Positions 24,190-33,052 of a stretch of DNA of 64,000 nt are shown here, piece by piece. Every line of letters begins with the position of its first letter. Position 1 is the stretch's first letter. A program made the translations under genes and the position numbers. This DNA is from Armatimonadota bacterium (GTDB lineage Bacteria > Sysuimicrobiota > Sysuimicrobiia > Sysuimicrobiales > Kaftiobacteriaceae): the NCBI GenBank assembly GCA_031459765.1, contig JAVKHY010000012.1, positions 1-64,000 of the forward strand, given 5' to 3'. The notes beneath the pieces were generated by a model. It saw nothing but the letters and a program-made list of their open reading frames with translations. It was not told the DNA's origin and did not search any database.

Positions 24190-25281
24190 CTATGCCCCGC
24201 CTTTGCGCAGCAGGCGCGCGCGGCGGTGCAGCAGGCGCGGCCGGGCCGGGGCCGCGCCGTCGAGATGGGCCAGGGCCTGCTCGGTGTGGAGGAGGGCGCG
24301 AGAGGCGTCGCCCAGTTCCCACTCCCAGATCATGGCCAGCCGCTCCAGGACCAGCCAGCGGGGGAGCCGGCCCGCCTGCAGCTCTCCCTCCCAGAGATCC
24401 AGCAGGTCCCCGAGCCGTCCGGTGCGCCGGTAGTGGCGGGCCAGCGCCGTGACGACCCGCCGCCGCGGCGCCGGCTGGTCCTCGTCGAGCAGCGCCCGGC
24501 GGTAGCAGTCCGCCGCCTTGCCGGGCTCGCCGCGCGCGTCCAGCAGCGCCCCCAGTCCCGCCCAGTCCACCGCCGCAGGGATCCGTTGCGGCTGCGTCAG
24601 CACCTCTCCGGCCATTCCGTGGAGGGAGAGCAGAGACAGCAGGTCGGCCGCGTTGTGGGCGAAGACCGGTTCCACGACCTCCGGGTCGCCGGTCTGGAGG
24701 TACTGCACATAGAGCGAGGGGATCATCCACCCTGCCACATCGTCGACCCGGTCCACCTGCAGGATGCGTTGCTCCAGCAGGGCCAGGCTGTAGCCGCCGA
24801 GGCGTCGGTGCCACAGCCGGCGGGCCAGCGTCATCAGGTCGAGGTGGTGGCGCGCCTCGAGGTCGCAGCGCAGCCGCGAGAGCAGGAAGCGGGTCTGCAG
24901 CAGCGGCAGGTCGAAGCGGGCGCCGTTGAAGGTGACCAGCGCGTCGCACGGCGCCAGACCCTCCAGGACGGCCTCCAGCATCTCCCGCTCCCCGCCCAGA
25001 TCCCGCAGGAAGTAGTGGGTGACGACGAACTCCCCGTCGTCGAACTGTCCGATCCCGACCAGGAAGACATAGGTACCGGTGCCCCCGGCCAGGCCCGTGG
25101 TCTCGGTGTCGAGCCAGGCGATGCGCTCCCCCGGCGGGCCGACGACGCGGCCGATCCGGGCGGCGGCCTCCAGCGGGAGACGGCCGTGCACGTGATCGAC
25201 CGGCCACGCGCGGCGGCGCACCTCGAAAGCCGGTGGGGCAGCGGGGCGGAGGCGGGAGATCGCGGGGAGGGCCACGGTCAT
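24190..25281 (-). CDS. mrfB: RNase H-like 3'-5' exonuclease with TPR region, MrfB/YprB-like
   Basis: 363 residues; ATG overlaps the upstream helicase stop (ATGA). The DEDDh exonuclease pattern is complete: D58 and E60 (WLDTETTGL), D124 (FNGARFDLP), and H209 with D213 (FAHNAADLLSL). The C-terminal third (about 225-355) is helical with TPR-like repeats (PGKAADCYRRALL, RLGDLLDLWEGEL). The length and architecture match YprB/MrfB, which in Bacillus subtilis works with the helicase MrfA in UvrABC-independent repair of mitomycin C lesions. The gene order helicase-exonuclease is the same here. Confidence 0.87.
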   Translation of the reverse strand: MTVALPAISRLRPAAPPAFEVRRRAWPVDHVHGRLPLEAAARIGRVVGPPGERIAWLDTETTGLAGGTGTYVFLVGIGQFDDGEFVVTHYFLRDLGGEREMLEAVLEGLAPCDALVTFNGARFDLPLLQTRFLLSRLRCDLEARHHLDLMTLARRLWHRRLGGYSLALLEQRILQVDRVDDVAGWMIPSLYVQYLQTGDPEVVEPVFAHNAADLLSLLSLHGMAGEVLTQPQRIPAAVDWAGLGALLDARGEPGKAADCYRRALLDEDQPAPRRRVVTALARHYRRTGRLGDLLDLWEGELQAGRLPRWLVLERLAMIWEWELGDASRALLHTEQALAHLDGAAPARPRLLHRRARLLRKGGA

Positions 25282-27560
25282 TCCCCGGCGGCGGCCGTCG
25301 CGGGCCTACGGGAGGCGCGCAGGATCTCCACGGCGTCGGCCTTGCCGGTATCGCCCACTTCGAGGACCGGCCCCACACAGGAGGGGCACCCGCGGTCGCA
25401 GGCGCAACCGTCGACGAGCTCGATCGCCGCGCGCACCAGCTCGTCGTGCAGGCGGAACATCCGCTCGGCGAGGCCCACCCCGCCGGGGACGCGCTCATAG
25501 AGGTAGATCGTGGGATGACCGGTGTGCGGGGAGCGGATCTCGTAGACCCGGCCGAGGTCGTTCGGGTCGGCCATCAGATACAGCGGCGCGATGTTCAACA
25601 ACGCGTGGGAGAGGGCGGCCAGCGCCCCCTGCAGGCGCGGATTGGCCCATCCTCCGGCGAGCGCCGGCGGCAGCACCCACCAGGCGGCGGTGGTGTGCAT
25701 CGTCGTCTCGGGGAGGGCGATCCGGCCCCAGCCGATGTTCTCCTGGGTGAAGAGTTTGAGCTTCTTGAAGATCGTCGGCCGGAAGGTCACCGCCACGTCG
25801 CCGTGGGCCCGCGGCAGCAGGTCGCGGACGGCGCCGTCCTCCCGCAGGACGTGGATACCGACGGCGATCTCGGCGTCGGTGTAGTAGTCCACGTCCACCT
25901 GTTTGACGTGCGCCCGGCGCTGTTCCCAGTCCAGCCGCTCCACGTGATACTGCCGGCCGAGGTGGAGGTAGATGGCATCCTCGTGCACCAGGGCCGGCGC
26001 CGAGGCCAGATCCACCTCGCCGACGACCTCGGGTTTCGGCGCGGTTTCGTCGATAATGACGACGTTCTCGGTGGAGGCCGAGCGCAGGCTCACCTCCTCG
26101 GCGGGGAAGCGCTCGGCGATGTAGTGCCAGCGCCGTCCGTCGCAGTGCACGATCTTCTGCGCGGCCAGGGCCTGCAGGATTCCGACCGGGGGCTCCGCGC
26201 CGTAGGGTTCGTCCACCCCCAGGGGCAGTTCGAAGGCGGCGCACTTCAGGTGACTGGTCAGCACCAGCGGGTTGTCGGGGTTGATCAGCGCCTGCTCCGG
26301 CGAGTGCTCGAAGAAGTACTCGGGGTGGCGCACGATGTACTGGTCGAGGGGATCGCTCGTGGCCACCAGGAACGCCGCGGACAGGTCGCGGCCCCGTCCG
26401 GCCCGGCCCATCTGCTGCCAGGTCGAGGCGATCGTGCCGGGGTAGCCGGCCAGGATGGCCGCGCCGAGCTGGCCGATGTCGATCCCCAGCTCCAGCGCGT
26501 TGGTCGCCGCCACGACCTGGACCGTACCCTCCCGCAGTCCCCGTTCGATGGCCCGCCGCTCGCCGGGGAGGTAGCCGGCGCGGTAGCCCTGGATCGCGTC
26601 GGGGTCGCGGCCGTGGTCGCGGGCCAAATCCTTCAGGTACGTCGTGAGCAGTTCCGCGGCGAGGCGGCTGCGGCCGAAGACGATGGTCGGGATGCCGCCG
26701 TGGATCAGGTCGGCGGCCAGGTCCCGCACTTCCATCAGGGTGTCGCGGCGGATGCCGAGTTCGCGGTTCACCAGCGGCGGGTTGATGAAGGCGATGACCT
26801 TCTCGCCGCCGGGGGCGCCGGTCCGGTCGATGAGGGTGACCGGCGCGCCGATGAGACGCTCGGCGTGCTCCCGCGGGTTGCCGATCGTGGCGCTGGTGCC
26901 GATGAACTGGGGGCGGCTGCCGTAGAAGGCGCAGATCCGCCGCAGCCGGCGCAGCACGTTGGCCACATGGCTGCCGAAGACGCCGCGGTACTGGTGCAGC
27001 TCGTCGATCACGACGTAGCGCAGGTTCTCGAACAGCCGCAGCCACTTGGTGTGGTGGGGCAGGATCGCGGTGTGCAACATGTCGGGATTGGTGACCACGA
27101 TGTGGCCGGCGGCGCGGATGGCGCGGCGCGCCGAGGCCGGGGTGTCGCCGTCGTAGGTGAAGGTCTTGATCTCCCGGCCCAGCAGGCCCACCAGCCCCTG
27201 CAGCTCGTCCACCTGGTCGGCGGAGAGCGCCTTGGTCGGGAAGAGGTAGAGCGCGCGCGTCTCGGGCTCGCGCAGGATGCGCTCCAGGACCGGGAGGTTG
27301 TAGCACAGCGTCTTGCCGCTGGCGGTGGGCGTGACAACGGCGATGTGGGCCCCGCCGCGCACCGCGTCGTAGGCCTCGCCCTGGTGCGCGTAGAGCTGCT
27401 CGATCCCCCGACGGCGGAGGGCGGAGACCAGCGCCGGGTCTAGGCCCTCCGGGAACGGGACGTACCGCGGCGGCCGGGCGGGGATCTCCCGCCAGGCGGC
27501 GATCCGGGACGAGCGATGGGGATCGTGGAAGAGGCGGTCGAGGATCTGACGCAGGGTCAC
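25278..27560 (-). CDS. mrfA: DEAD/DEAH-box helicase with C-terminal four-cysteine zinc site, MrfA/YprA-like
   Basis: 760 residues, GTG start. Superfamily 2 helicase: Q-motif LYAHQ (about 56-60), Walker A TPTASGKT (77-84), Walker B DELH, motif III TSATI, and motif VI QMGRAGRG. The C-terminal MrfA/DUF1998-like region carries CACDRGCPSCVGP, the four cysteines that bind zinc in MrfA. It lies directly before the exonuclease gene with a 4-base overlap. By family, the pair recognises and removes DNA adducts such as mitomycin crosslinks; the role in this organism is inferred. Confidence 0.9.
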   Translation of the reverse strand: MTLRQILDRLFHDPHRSSRIAAWREIPARPPRYVPFPEGLDPALVSALRRRGIEQLYAHQGEAYDAVRGGAHIAVVTPTASGKTLCYNLPVLERILREPETRALYLFPTKALSADQVDELQGLVGLLGREIKTFTYDGDTPASARRAIRAAGHIVVTNPDMLHTAILPHHTKWLRLFENLRYVVIDELHQYRGVFGSHVANVLRRLRRICAFYGSRPQFIGTSATIGNPREHAERLIGAPVTLIDRTGAPGGEKVIAFINPPLVNRELGIRRDTLMEVRDLAADLIHGGIPTIVFGRSRLAAELLTTYLKDLARDHGRDPDAIQGYRAGYLPGERRAIERGLREGTVQVVAATNALELGIDIGQLGAAILAGYPGTIASTWQQMGRAGRGRDLSAAFLVATSDPLDQYIVRHPEYFFEHSPEQALINPDNPLVLTSHLKCAAFELPLGVDEPYGAEPPVGILQALAAQKIVHCDGRRWHYIAERFPAEEVSLRSASTENVVIIDETAPKPEVVGEVDLASAPALVHEDAIYLHLGRQYHVERLDWEQRRAHVKQVDVDYYTDAEIAVGIHVLREDGAVRDLLPRAHGDVAVTFRPTIFKKLKLFTQENIGWGRIALPETTMHTTAAWWVLPPALAGGWANPRLQGALAALSHALLNIAPLYLMADPNDLGRVYEIRSPHTGHPTIYLYERVPGGVGLAERMFRLHDELVRAAIELVDGCACDRGCPSCVGPVLEVGDTGKADAVEILRASRRPATAAAGE

Positions 27561-27638
27561 CGGCGCCCTCCAAAGTGGTAGGCAGATTGGTCGAACTGGT
27601 GTTCGCTATGGCCTGCGGGATTCCTGCCGGGAAGTAGG

Positions 27639-27678
27639 GCGGGGTGCCCTCCGTCGAAGGCGGCGAAGGGCACCCCGC
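27639..27678 (-). terminator. Terminator hairpin of the desaturase/cfa operon
   Basis: Perfect 12-bp inverted repeat (GCGGGGTGCCCT at 27639-27650 and its complement at 27667-27678) with a 16-base loop, 32 bases beyond the desaturase stop and upstream of mrfA. No long U-tract. Confidence 0.6.
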
Positions 27679-27709
27679 AGCTTTCCAGCAGCCGGTCGCG
27701 CCGGCGCGG

Positions 27710-28774
27710 TCACTCCAGCGGTGCGACGCGCTGCGGGTCGAGCCCGTGCCCCAGCACGCCGTACCGCTGCCGGGTGGCCGGATCGATGACCCGCACGTTG
27801 TCCAGATACAGGCGGGGCGTCTTCCAGAGCAGTCCGAGCGCGGTGAGGTACGGGAGTTCGTGGTAGCGGTCCGGCCAGAGGTGCTTGATCAGCCGCCGCA
27901 CGTGGGGGAGGAAGCGCGCGCTCATCGCCGGGAAGACGTGGTGCTCGGTGTGGTGGCTGAAGTTCGAGAAGAGGATGTTGAGCAGCTTCGGCATCTGCAG
28001 GGAGAGCGAGCCGGCCAGCGGGTCGTCCTCCTCCAGCAGGGGGTTGAGGAGGTGGTTCGTGGCGATCATGGACATGACGATGAAGTTGTTCACCAGCAGC
28101 GGGATGACGAAGGCGTAGGCGAAGCGATCCCAGCCCAGCAGCCAGGCCAGCAGGGCCCAGAAGGCCATGCCGAAGGCGGTCTCCACCACGACCCGTGCCT
28201 TGATCGGACGCGGGTAGCGGTCGGCCAGCGTCCGGCGCAGCGAGGTCAGGCTGTGCACGGTGAACCAGGCGCTGAGCAGGACGAAGAAGAAGACGCTGCG
28301 CACCGGCACGATGCGGTGAAGCAGCCGCAGCCCCGGCCGCCGCAGGTATTCGTCGAAAGTGCTGTAGGCGTCCGGATCCTTGTCGTGGATCTGGGTGTGT
28401 CCGTGGTGTTCCAGGTTGTGCCACAGCCGCCACATCATCGGCGAGACGGTGACGGGAAGGAAGCAGAGGCCGGCCAGCAGGTCGCGCAGCCAGGGCCGCC
28501 GGATGATCGCGCCGTGCACGATCTCGTGGCCCAGCAGCTCCAGCGCGCTGAAGGCGATGCCGATGCCGATGGCGATGGCCAGCGCCAGGTAGACCGGCAT
28601 CCGGAGGAAGGCCACGGCGGCGATCCCGGCAATGGCGGCGGAGCCGTAGACGATCATCCACAGCGCGCGCTGGGGGACGGGGTCGAAGACATACGCCGGC
28701 AGCCGCCGCCGCAGCTCGGCGACGTAGTAGCGATGCGGGTTCAGGGTCAGTCTGGGAATCGCGGGGATGTTCAT
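27710..28774 (-). CDS. Membrane fatty acid desaturase
   Basis: 354 residues from ATG 28774, which overlaps the cfa stop (ATGA). Integral membrane di-iron enzyme: the three His boxes are LGHEIVHG, HNLEHHGHTQ and HHTEHHVFP, with four or more hydrophobic segments between them. It introduces double bonds into acyl chains (or hydroxylates a related substrate). Coupling to cyclopropane synthase makes lipid-tail modification the likely role: unsaturated chains would be made by this enzyme and methylated by the next. The open frame upstream of 28774 belongs to the cfa gene region. Confidence 0.88.
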   Translation of the reverse strand: MNIPAIPRLTLNPHRYYVAELRRRLPAYVFDPVPQRALWMIVYGSAAIAGIAAVAFLRMPVYLALAIAIGIGIAFSALELLGHEIVHGAIIRRPWLRDLLAGLCFLPVTVSPMMWRLWHNLEHHGHTQIHDKDPDAYSTFDEYLRRPGLRLLHRIVPVRSVFFFVLLSAWFTVHSLTSLRRTLADRYPRPIKARVVVETAFGMAFWALLAWLLGWDRFAYAFVIPLLVNNFIVMSMIATNHLLNPLLEEDDPLAGSLSLQMPKLLNILFSNFSHHTEHHVFPAMSARFLPHVRRLIKHLWPDRYHELPYLTALGLLWKTPRLYLDNVRVIDPATRQRYGVLGHGLDPQRVAPLE

Positions 28775-30087
28775 CGCGTATAGAGGTCTCCTCTGCTCCA
28801 GGGTAGAGTCACGGTACCGGAAGCGTCCGGCCGTGCCAGTAGTGCCTGACAGACGCCGGTGCGTCCGGCGGTAAAGCCCTGCGCGGAGGCGGCCAGGTAC
28901 AGCCGCCACAGGCGGTAGCGTCCCCTGCCGATCAGGGCCTCGGCGCGGTCCCGGTGCGCCTCCAGGTTCGCCAGCCACAGGCGCAAAGTCCGCGCGTAGT
29001 GCTCTCGCAGGTTTTCGACGTCCCGGACCTCAAACCCCACGGCTTCGGCCGCCCGGAGGCTTTCGCTGACGGGTTCGAGCTCCCCGTCCGGGAAGATGTG
29101 CGCCTGCATGAAGGATCTGCCCGGCCCGAAGCGCTTCCATACCGACGGCCGCGGCCGCCCCGTGATGCCGTGGTTCAGGAACAACCCGCCCGGGCGGAGC
29201 GCGTTCCAGGCGCAGCGGAAATACTCGGGCAAATGACGGCGTCCGACGTGCTCAAACATGCCGATGCTGACCAGCTTGTCAAAGGGCGGGTCGCGGACCT
29301 GGCGATAATCGCACACCCTGATCTCGGCGCGCTGCGTCAGTCCGGCGGCGGCCAGGCGCGCCTGGCCGTAGCGCGCCTGCGGCTCGCTGAGCGTGACGCC
29401 GACGGCCTGCACATGGTAGCGCTTTGCGGCGTAGAGCACCAGGCCGCCCCAGCCGCAGCCGATGTCCAGCAGGCGCTCGCCCGGCCGCAGGCGCAGCTTG
29501 CGGCAGATGTGCTCCAGTTTCGCCTCCTGCGCGGCATCCAGGGTCTCGGTCCCTGTGGGGAAGTAGGCGCAGGAGTAGACCATGCGGCGGTCCAGCCACA
29601 GGGCGAAGAAGTCGTTGCCGAGATCATAGTGGTGTCGCACGGCGACGGCGTCGCGGTGCTGGGAATGTCGCCGTCCCCGCAGGCGGGCCCTTGGGGGGAT
29701 CGTTCCGGAGGCGGCGGTGTCCGGCAGCAGGCGCGCCATCGCCGCCGCCGCGAGCCAGTCCACGACGGGACGGGTGGAGGTCGCGTTCACCGCGGCGGCG
29801 ACCGCGTCTTCCAGGCTGCCCTCGATCTCGAAATCCCCGCGGACGTAGGCTTCGCCGAGGGTCAGGTCCGTCGGGGGCAGGAGCATGCGCCGCAGCGCGC
29901 CGGGGTGGGCGAGGACCAGCGTGAAGCGGGCCTCCCTGCCCTCCGCCGGGTGGTCCGCCGGCAGCGTGGCGCCGGTCCACAGCCGCACGGGGAACTCCCG
30001 CGGCGCAAACAGGCGCCCCAGGATCTGCAGGGTCAGGCGGACTGCCCTCTCTTCCCCGACAACGGGTCGTGTCCTGCTCAGGGCCAT
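28771..30087 (-). CDS. cfa: Cyclopropane-fatty-acyl-phospholipid synthase
   Basis: 438 residues from ATG 30087, with an AAGGA site a few bases upstream. SAM-dependent methyltransferase acting on unsaturated phospholipid chains. The family hallmark HHYDLGNDFFALWLD is present, followed by YSCAYF, SAM-motif LDIGCGWGGL, GVTLSEPQ, and SIGMFEHVG (active-site region). N-terminal lipid-binding domain spans roughly 1-120. The first gene of a cfa-desaturase operon, divergent from the aldo/keto reductase (140-base gap). Confidence 0.93.
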   Translation of the reverse strand: MALSRTRPVVGEERAVRLTLQILGRLFAPREFPVRLWTGATLPADHPAEGREARFTLVLAHPGALRRMLLPPTDLTLGEAYVRGDFEIEGSLEDAVAAAVNATSTRPVVDWLAAAAMARLLPDTAASGTIPPRARLRGRRHSQHRDAVAVRHHYDLGNDFFALWLDRRMVYSCAYFPTGTETLDAAQEAKLEHICRKLRLRPGERLLDIGCGWGGLVLYAAKRYHVQAVGVTLSEPQARYGQARLAAAGLTQRAEIRVCDYRQVRDPPFDKLVSIGMFEHVGRRHLPEYFRCAWNALRPGGLFLNHGITGRPRPSVWKRFGPGRSFMQAHIFPDGELEPVSESLRAAEAVGFEVRDVENLREHYARTLRLWLANLEAHRDRAEALIGRGRYRLWRLYLAASAQGFTAGRTGVCQALLARPDASGTVTLPWSRGDLYTR

Positions 30088-30227
30088 CGCCCCATCCTTT
30101 CCGGTGACCCTTCCACTTCGCCCGCCATCCGGATTCTCCCGCCGGGGGTGAGGAAGCTTTTTTGTCTCGCTCCCCGGGGGCATGGGACCGGAGGGGAGCA
30201 CCGTCGGGCGGCGAAGGACCGCCCTCG

Positions 30228-31181
30228 ATGGACGACACCACCGGCGGCAGACAGACGATCACGCTCGGCCCCGGCGGACCGCGCATCGCCGCCCTCGGCG
30301 TCGGCACCTGGCCGTGGGGCGACCGCGTGTACTGGGGATTCGGGAAGGACTTCACCGCGGGCGACATCTACGAGGCCTTCGAGGCCAGCCTCCGGGCCGG
30401 GCTCACCTTCTTCGACACCGCCGAAGTGTACGCCGGCGGCCGCTCGGAGCGATTCCTCGGGGAGTGCATCCGCCGCACCCAGGCCTCCGTCGTCGTGGCC
30501 ACGAAGTTCATGCCCTTCCCGTACCGCCTGACGGGTTCCTCGCTGCGCCAAGCGCTCCGGCGCAGCCTGACCCGGCTCGGTCTGCCCGCGGTGGACCTCT
30601 ACCAGATGCACTGGCCGTTTCCGCCGGTGCCCGTCGAAACCTGGATGGCGGCGATGGCCGACGCCTACGAGGCGGGTCTGATCCGCGCGGTCGGCGTCTG
30701 CAACTATCCCGTGGGCCACCTGCGCCGGGCCCACGAGGCCCTGGCCCGCCGGGGAATTGCTCTGGCCAGCAACCAGGTGAAGCTGAGCCTGGTGGACCGC
30801 CGGCCGCTGCACAACGGCCTGCGGGAGACCTGCCGGGAGCTCGGCGTCACGCTCATCGCCTGGGGGCCGCTGGCCAAAGGCGCGCTCACGGGAAAGTACG
30901 GTCCCGATCGGCCTCCGCCCGGGCTGCGCGGGCGGCGCTACTCCCGGCAGTTCTTCCTGCGGCACGCGCCGCTTCTGCGGGTGCTGCGCGAGATTGCCCT
31001 GGCGCGCGGCAAAACCCAGGCGCAGGTGGCCCTGAACTGGTGCATCGCAAAGGGCGCCCTGCCGATCCCCGGGGCCAAGACAGGTGCGCAGGCCCGGGAG
31101 AACGCCGGCGCGCTGGGGTGGTCGCTCACCGCGGAGGAGATGGCCCTGCTGGACGGGGCGGAGGCGGACCCGCCCGGTTAG
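30228..31181 (+). CDS. Aldo/keto reductase
   Basis: 317 residues from ATG 30228 (MDDTTGGRQ), after a GAAGGA site; the frame extends upstream but without homology. TIM-barrel NADPH oxidoreductase: catalytic tetrad D and Y (FFDTAEVYAGG), K (VATKFM) and H (YQMHWPF), with GLIRAVGVCNY and IPGAKTGAQA for cofactor binding. It reduces carbonyls, physiological substrate unknown. The stop overlaps the convergent NTF2-like gene by 4 bases. Confidence 0.92.
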   Translation: MDDTTGGRQTITLGPGGPRIAALGVGTWPWGDRVYWGFGKDFTAGDIYEAFEASLRAGLTFFDTAEVYAGGRSERFLGECIRRTQASVVVATKFMPFPYRLTGSSLRQALRRSLTRLGLPAVDLYQMHWPFPPVPVETWMAAMADAYEAGLIRAVGVCNYPVGHLRRAHEALARRGIALASNQVKLSLVDRRPLHNGLRETCRELGVTLIAWGPLAKGALTGKYGPDRPPPGLRGRRYSRQFFLRHAPLLRVLREIALARGKTQAQVALNWCIAKGALPIPGAKTGAQARENAGALGWSLTAEEMALLDGAEADPPG

Positions 31182-31585
31182 TCTTCGCCCGTCCGGCCCT
31201 CCGACGCGCGGCGGTGGAGGACGCCGGAGGCGTCCAGGTCGTTCCAGACCTCCTGGCGGAGGATCCGTTCCCCGCGCACCACGAAGCGGTCGATGTAGCG
31301 GACGCCCTCGAAGGGAACGCCGTGGAGGTTCTCGCCGTACAGCGTGCCCGTGGTGACGACGACCGCCGTCCCGTCCGGCCGCACGGCGACGTCCCAGGCG
31401 TCGTCGGCCTTTTTCGCCCACCGGTACCGCCGCGCCGCCCCGGCCGCCATCTCCGCGACCGAGGTGTACCGTCCGCCGGGAAACACCAGGACGGCCCCGG
31501 GGGCCAGATACCGCTGTGCCTCTTCCAGATGCCGCTCCTCGCACGCTTTCAGGTAGCGTCGGACCACTTCCAGCGGATCACGCAT
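31178..31585 (-). CDS. NTF2-like (SnoaL-type) protein
   Basis: 135 residues, ATG after GGAGGA. The pattern DPLEVVRRYLKACEERHLEEAQRYLAPGAVLVFPGG, then RYIDRFVVRGERILRQEVWND matches the cone-shaped NTF2/SnoaL fold, often isomerases, hydrolases or ligand-binding proteins. It lies 11 bases after livF on the same strand and may be the last gene of the livHMGF operon. Enzymatic activity is not evident. Confidence 0.75.
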   Translation of the reverse strand: MRDPLEVVRRYLKACEERHLEEAQRYLAPGAVLVFPGGRYTSVAEMAAGAARRYRWAKKADDAWDVAVRPDGTAVVVTTGTLYGENLHGVPFEGVRYIDRFVVRGERILRQEVWNDLDASGVLHRRASEGRTGED

Positions 31586-31596
31586 CCGGATCCTCC

Positions 31597-32295
31597 TCAG
31601 CCGCCGAGGTACGCCCGCCTGACCCGTTCGTCCCCGGCCAGGGCGGCGATGGCGCCTTCCAGGGCGATGCGGCCGTTCTCCAGGACGTAGCCGCGGTGCG
31701 CCACCGTGAAGGCCAGCTGCGCGTTCTGCTCCACGAGCAGGACGGTGGTGCCGGCGCGGTTCAGCTCGCGGATCGAGCGGGCCACTTCCCGGACGAGGAC
31801 CGGGGCCAGCCCCAGGGAGGGTTCGTCGAAGAGGACGAGTTCCGGGGCCGACATCAGAGCCCGGCCGATGGCCAGCATCTGCTGCTCCCCGCCGGAGAGG
31901 CTGCCGGCGCGCTGTCCGCGGCGTTCCTGAAGCACGGGGAAGAGCGCGAACACCCGCGCCAGCGCGGGGGCGATGCCGCCTCCCCGCGTGTAGGCTCCCA
32001 TCTCCAGATTCTCCTGCACGGTCATCTCGGCGAAGATCTGGCGGCCCTCCGGACAGTGGGCGATGCCGCCCCGGACGATGCGGTCGGGCGGCCAGCGCGT
32101 AATGTCCTGCCCCTTGAAGACGATTCGGCCCGCCCGCGGATGCAGCAGTCCCGAGATGGTCCGCAGGGTGGTGGTCTTGCCGGCGCCGTTGGCCCCGATG
32201 AGGGCGACGATCTCGCCCCGGCCGACCTGCAGGGAGATCTCCCGCAGGGCGGGGATCTTGCCGTAGTAGGTGGCCACCCCCTGGAGCTCAAGCAT
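31597..32295 (-). CDS. livF: Branched-chain amino acid-type ABC transporter ATP-binding protein LivF
   Basis: 232 residues from ATG 32295 (MLELQGVATYYGK), overlapping livG by 8 bases. Walker A GANGAGKTTT, signature LSGGEQQMLAIGRAL, Walker B LVLFDEPSLGLAP are LivF-specific. ATPase partner of LivG in a HAAT-family importer for branched amino acids, amides, urea or aromatic/dicarboxylic compounds. The genomic setting (catabolic island, IclR regulator) makes a non-amino-acid substrate likely. Confidence 0.92.
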   Translation of the reverse strand: MLELQGVATYYGKIPALREISLQVGRGEIVALIGANGAGKTTTLRTISGLLHPRAGRIVFKGQDITRWPPDRIVRGGIAHCPEGRQIFAEMTVQENLEMGAYTRGGGIAPALARVFALFPVLQERRGQRAGSLSGGEQQMLAIGRALMSAPELVLFDEPSLGLAPVLVREVARSIRELNRAGTTVLLVEQNAQLAFTVAHRGYVLENGRIALEGAIAALAGDERVRRAYLGG

Positions 32296-33049
32296 CGGGG
32301 CCCCCGCCCAGGTAGGTGGCGATGACCCTGGCATCGGTCCGGATCACCTCGGGCGGCCCTTCGGCCAGCTTCTCCCCGTGGTGCAGGACGACCAGCCGGT
32401 GGCAGTGGCGCATCAGGGTGTCCATATGGTGGTCCACCAGCAGGACGGTCACGCCCTGGGCCCGCGTCCGGTGGATGAGATCCATGCAGCGGTCCGCTTC
32501 GGCGCGATTCATGCCGGCGAAGGGTTCGTCCAGCAGCAGCAGGCGCGGTTCGGCCCCCAGGGCGACGGCGATCTCCAGGGTCCGCTGGTCGCCGTAGGAG
32601 AGGTCTTCGGCCGCCGTGTGCCGGACGGCTTCGAGGCCGGTAAAGGCGACGAGCTCGTCCACCCGGGCCTGCAGGGCGGTCTCCTCCGCGGCGGAGAGCC
32701 CGAGCAGGATGGGGCGCATCCCGCGGGGCAGCCGCCGGAAACACCCGAGGCGGATGTTGTCCTCGACGGTGAGGGTGGCGAACACCGTGGTGTTCTGGAA
32801 GGTGCGCACCAGCCCCCGCTGCGCCCGCTCGTAGGGCGGCCGGTGGGTGATGTCCTCGCCGCGGAAGCGGATCCGTCCGGCGGTGGGCGTCAGGAAGCCG
32901 GTGATCAGGTTGAAGGTCGTGGTCTTGCCCGCGCCGTTGGGGCCGACCAGGCCGAGGATCTCGCCGTCCTCGACGGCAAAGGACAGGTCGGCCACGGCGC
33001 GGAAACCGCCGAAGAACTTCGTCAGGTGCTCCACCTCCAGGATCGGCAT
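32288..33049 (-). CDS. livG: Branched-chain amino acid-type ABC transporter ATP-binding protein LivG
   Basis: 253 residues, ATG 33049. Walker A GPNGAGKTTTF, the LivG-type extended loop ...THRPPYERAQRGLVRTFQN, signature DLSYGDQRTLEIAVAL, Walker B LLLLDEPFAGMN. It pairs with LivF in the same importer. Its end overlaps livF, and it starts 3 bases after livM stops, so the four genes are one transcription unit. Confidence 0.93.
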   Translation of the reverse strand: MPILEVEHLTKFFGGFRAVADLSFAVEDGEILGLVGPNGAGKTTTFNLITGFLTPTAGRIRFRGEDITHRPPYERAQRGLVRTFQNTTVFATLTVEDNIRLGCFRRLPRGMRPILLGLSAAEETALQARVDELVAFTGLEAVRHTAAEDLSYGDQRTLEIAVALGAEPRLLLLDEPFAGMNRAEADRCMDLIHRTRAQGVTVLLVDHHMDTLMRHCHRLVVLHHGEKLAEGPPEVIRTDARVIATYLGGGPDA

Positions 33050-33052
33050 CGC

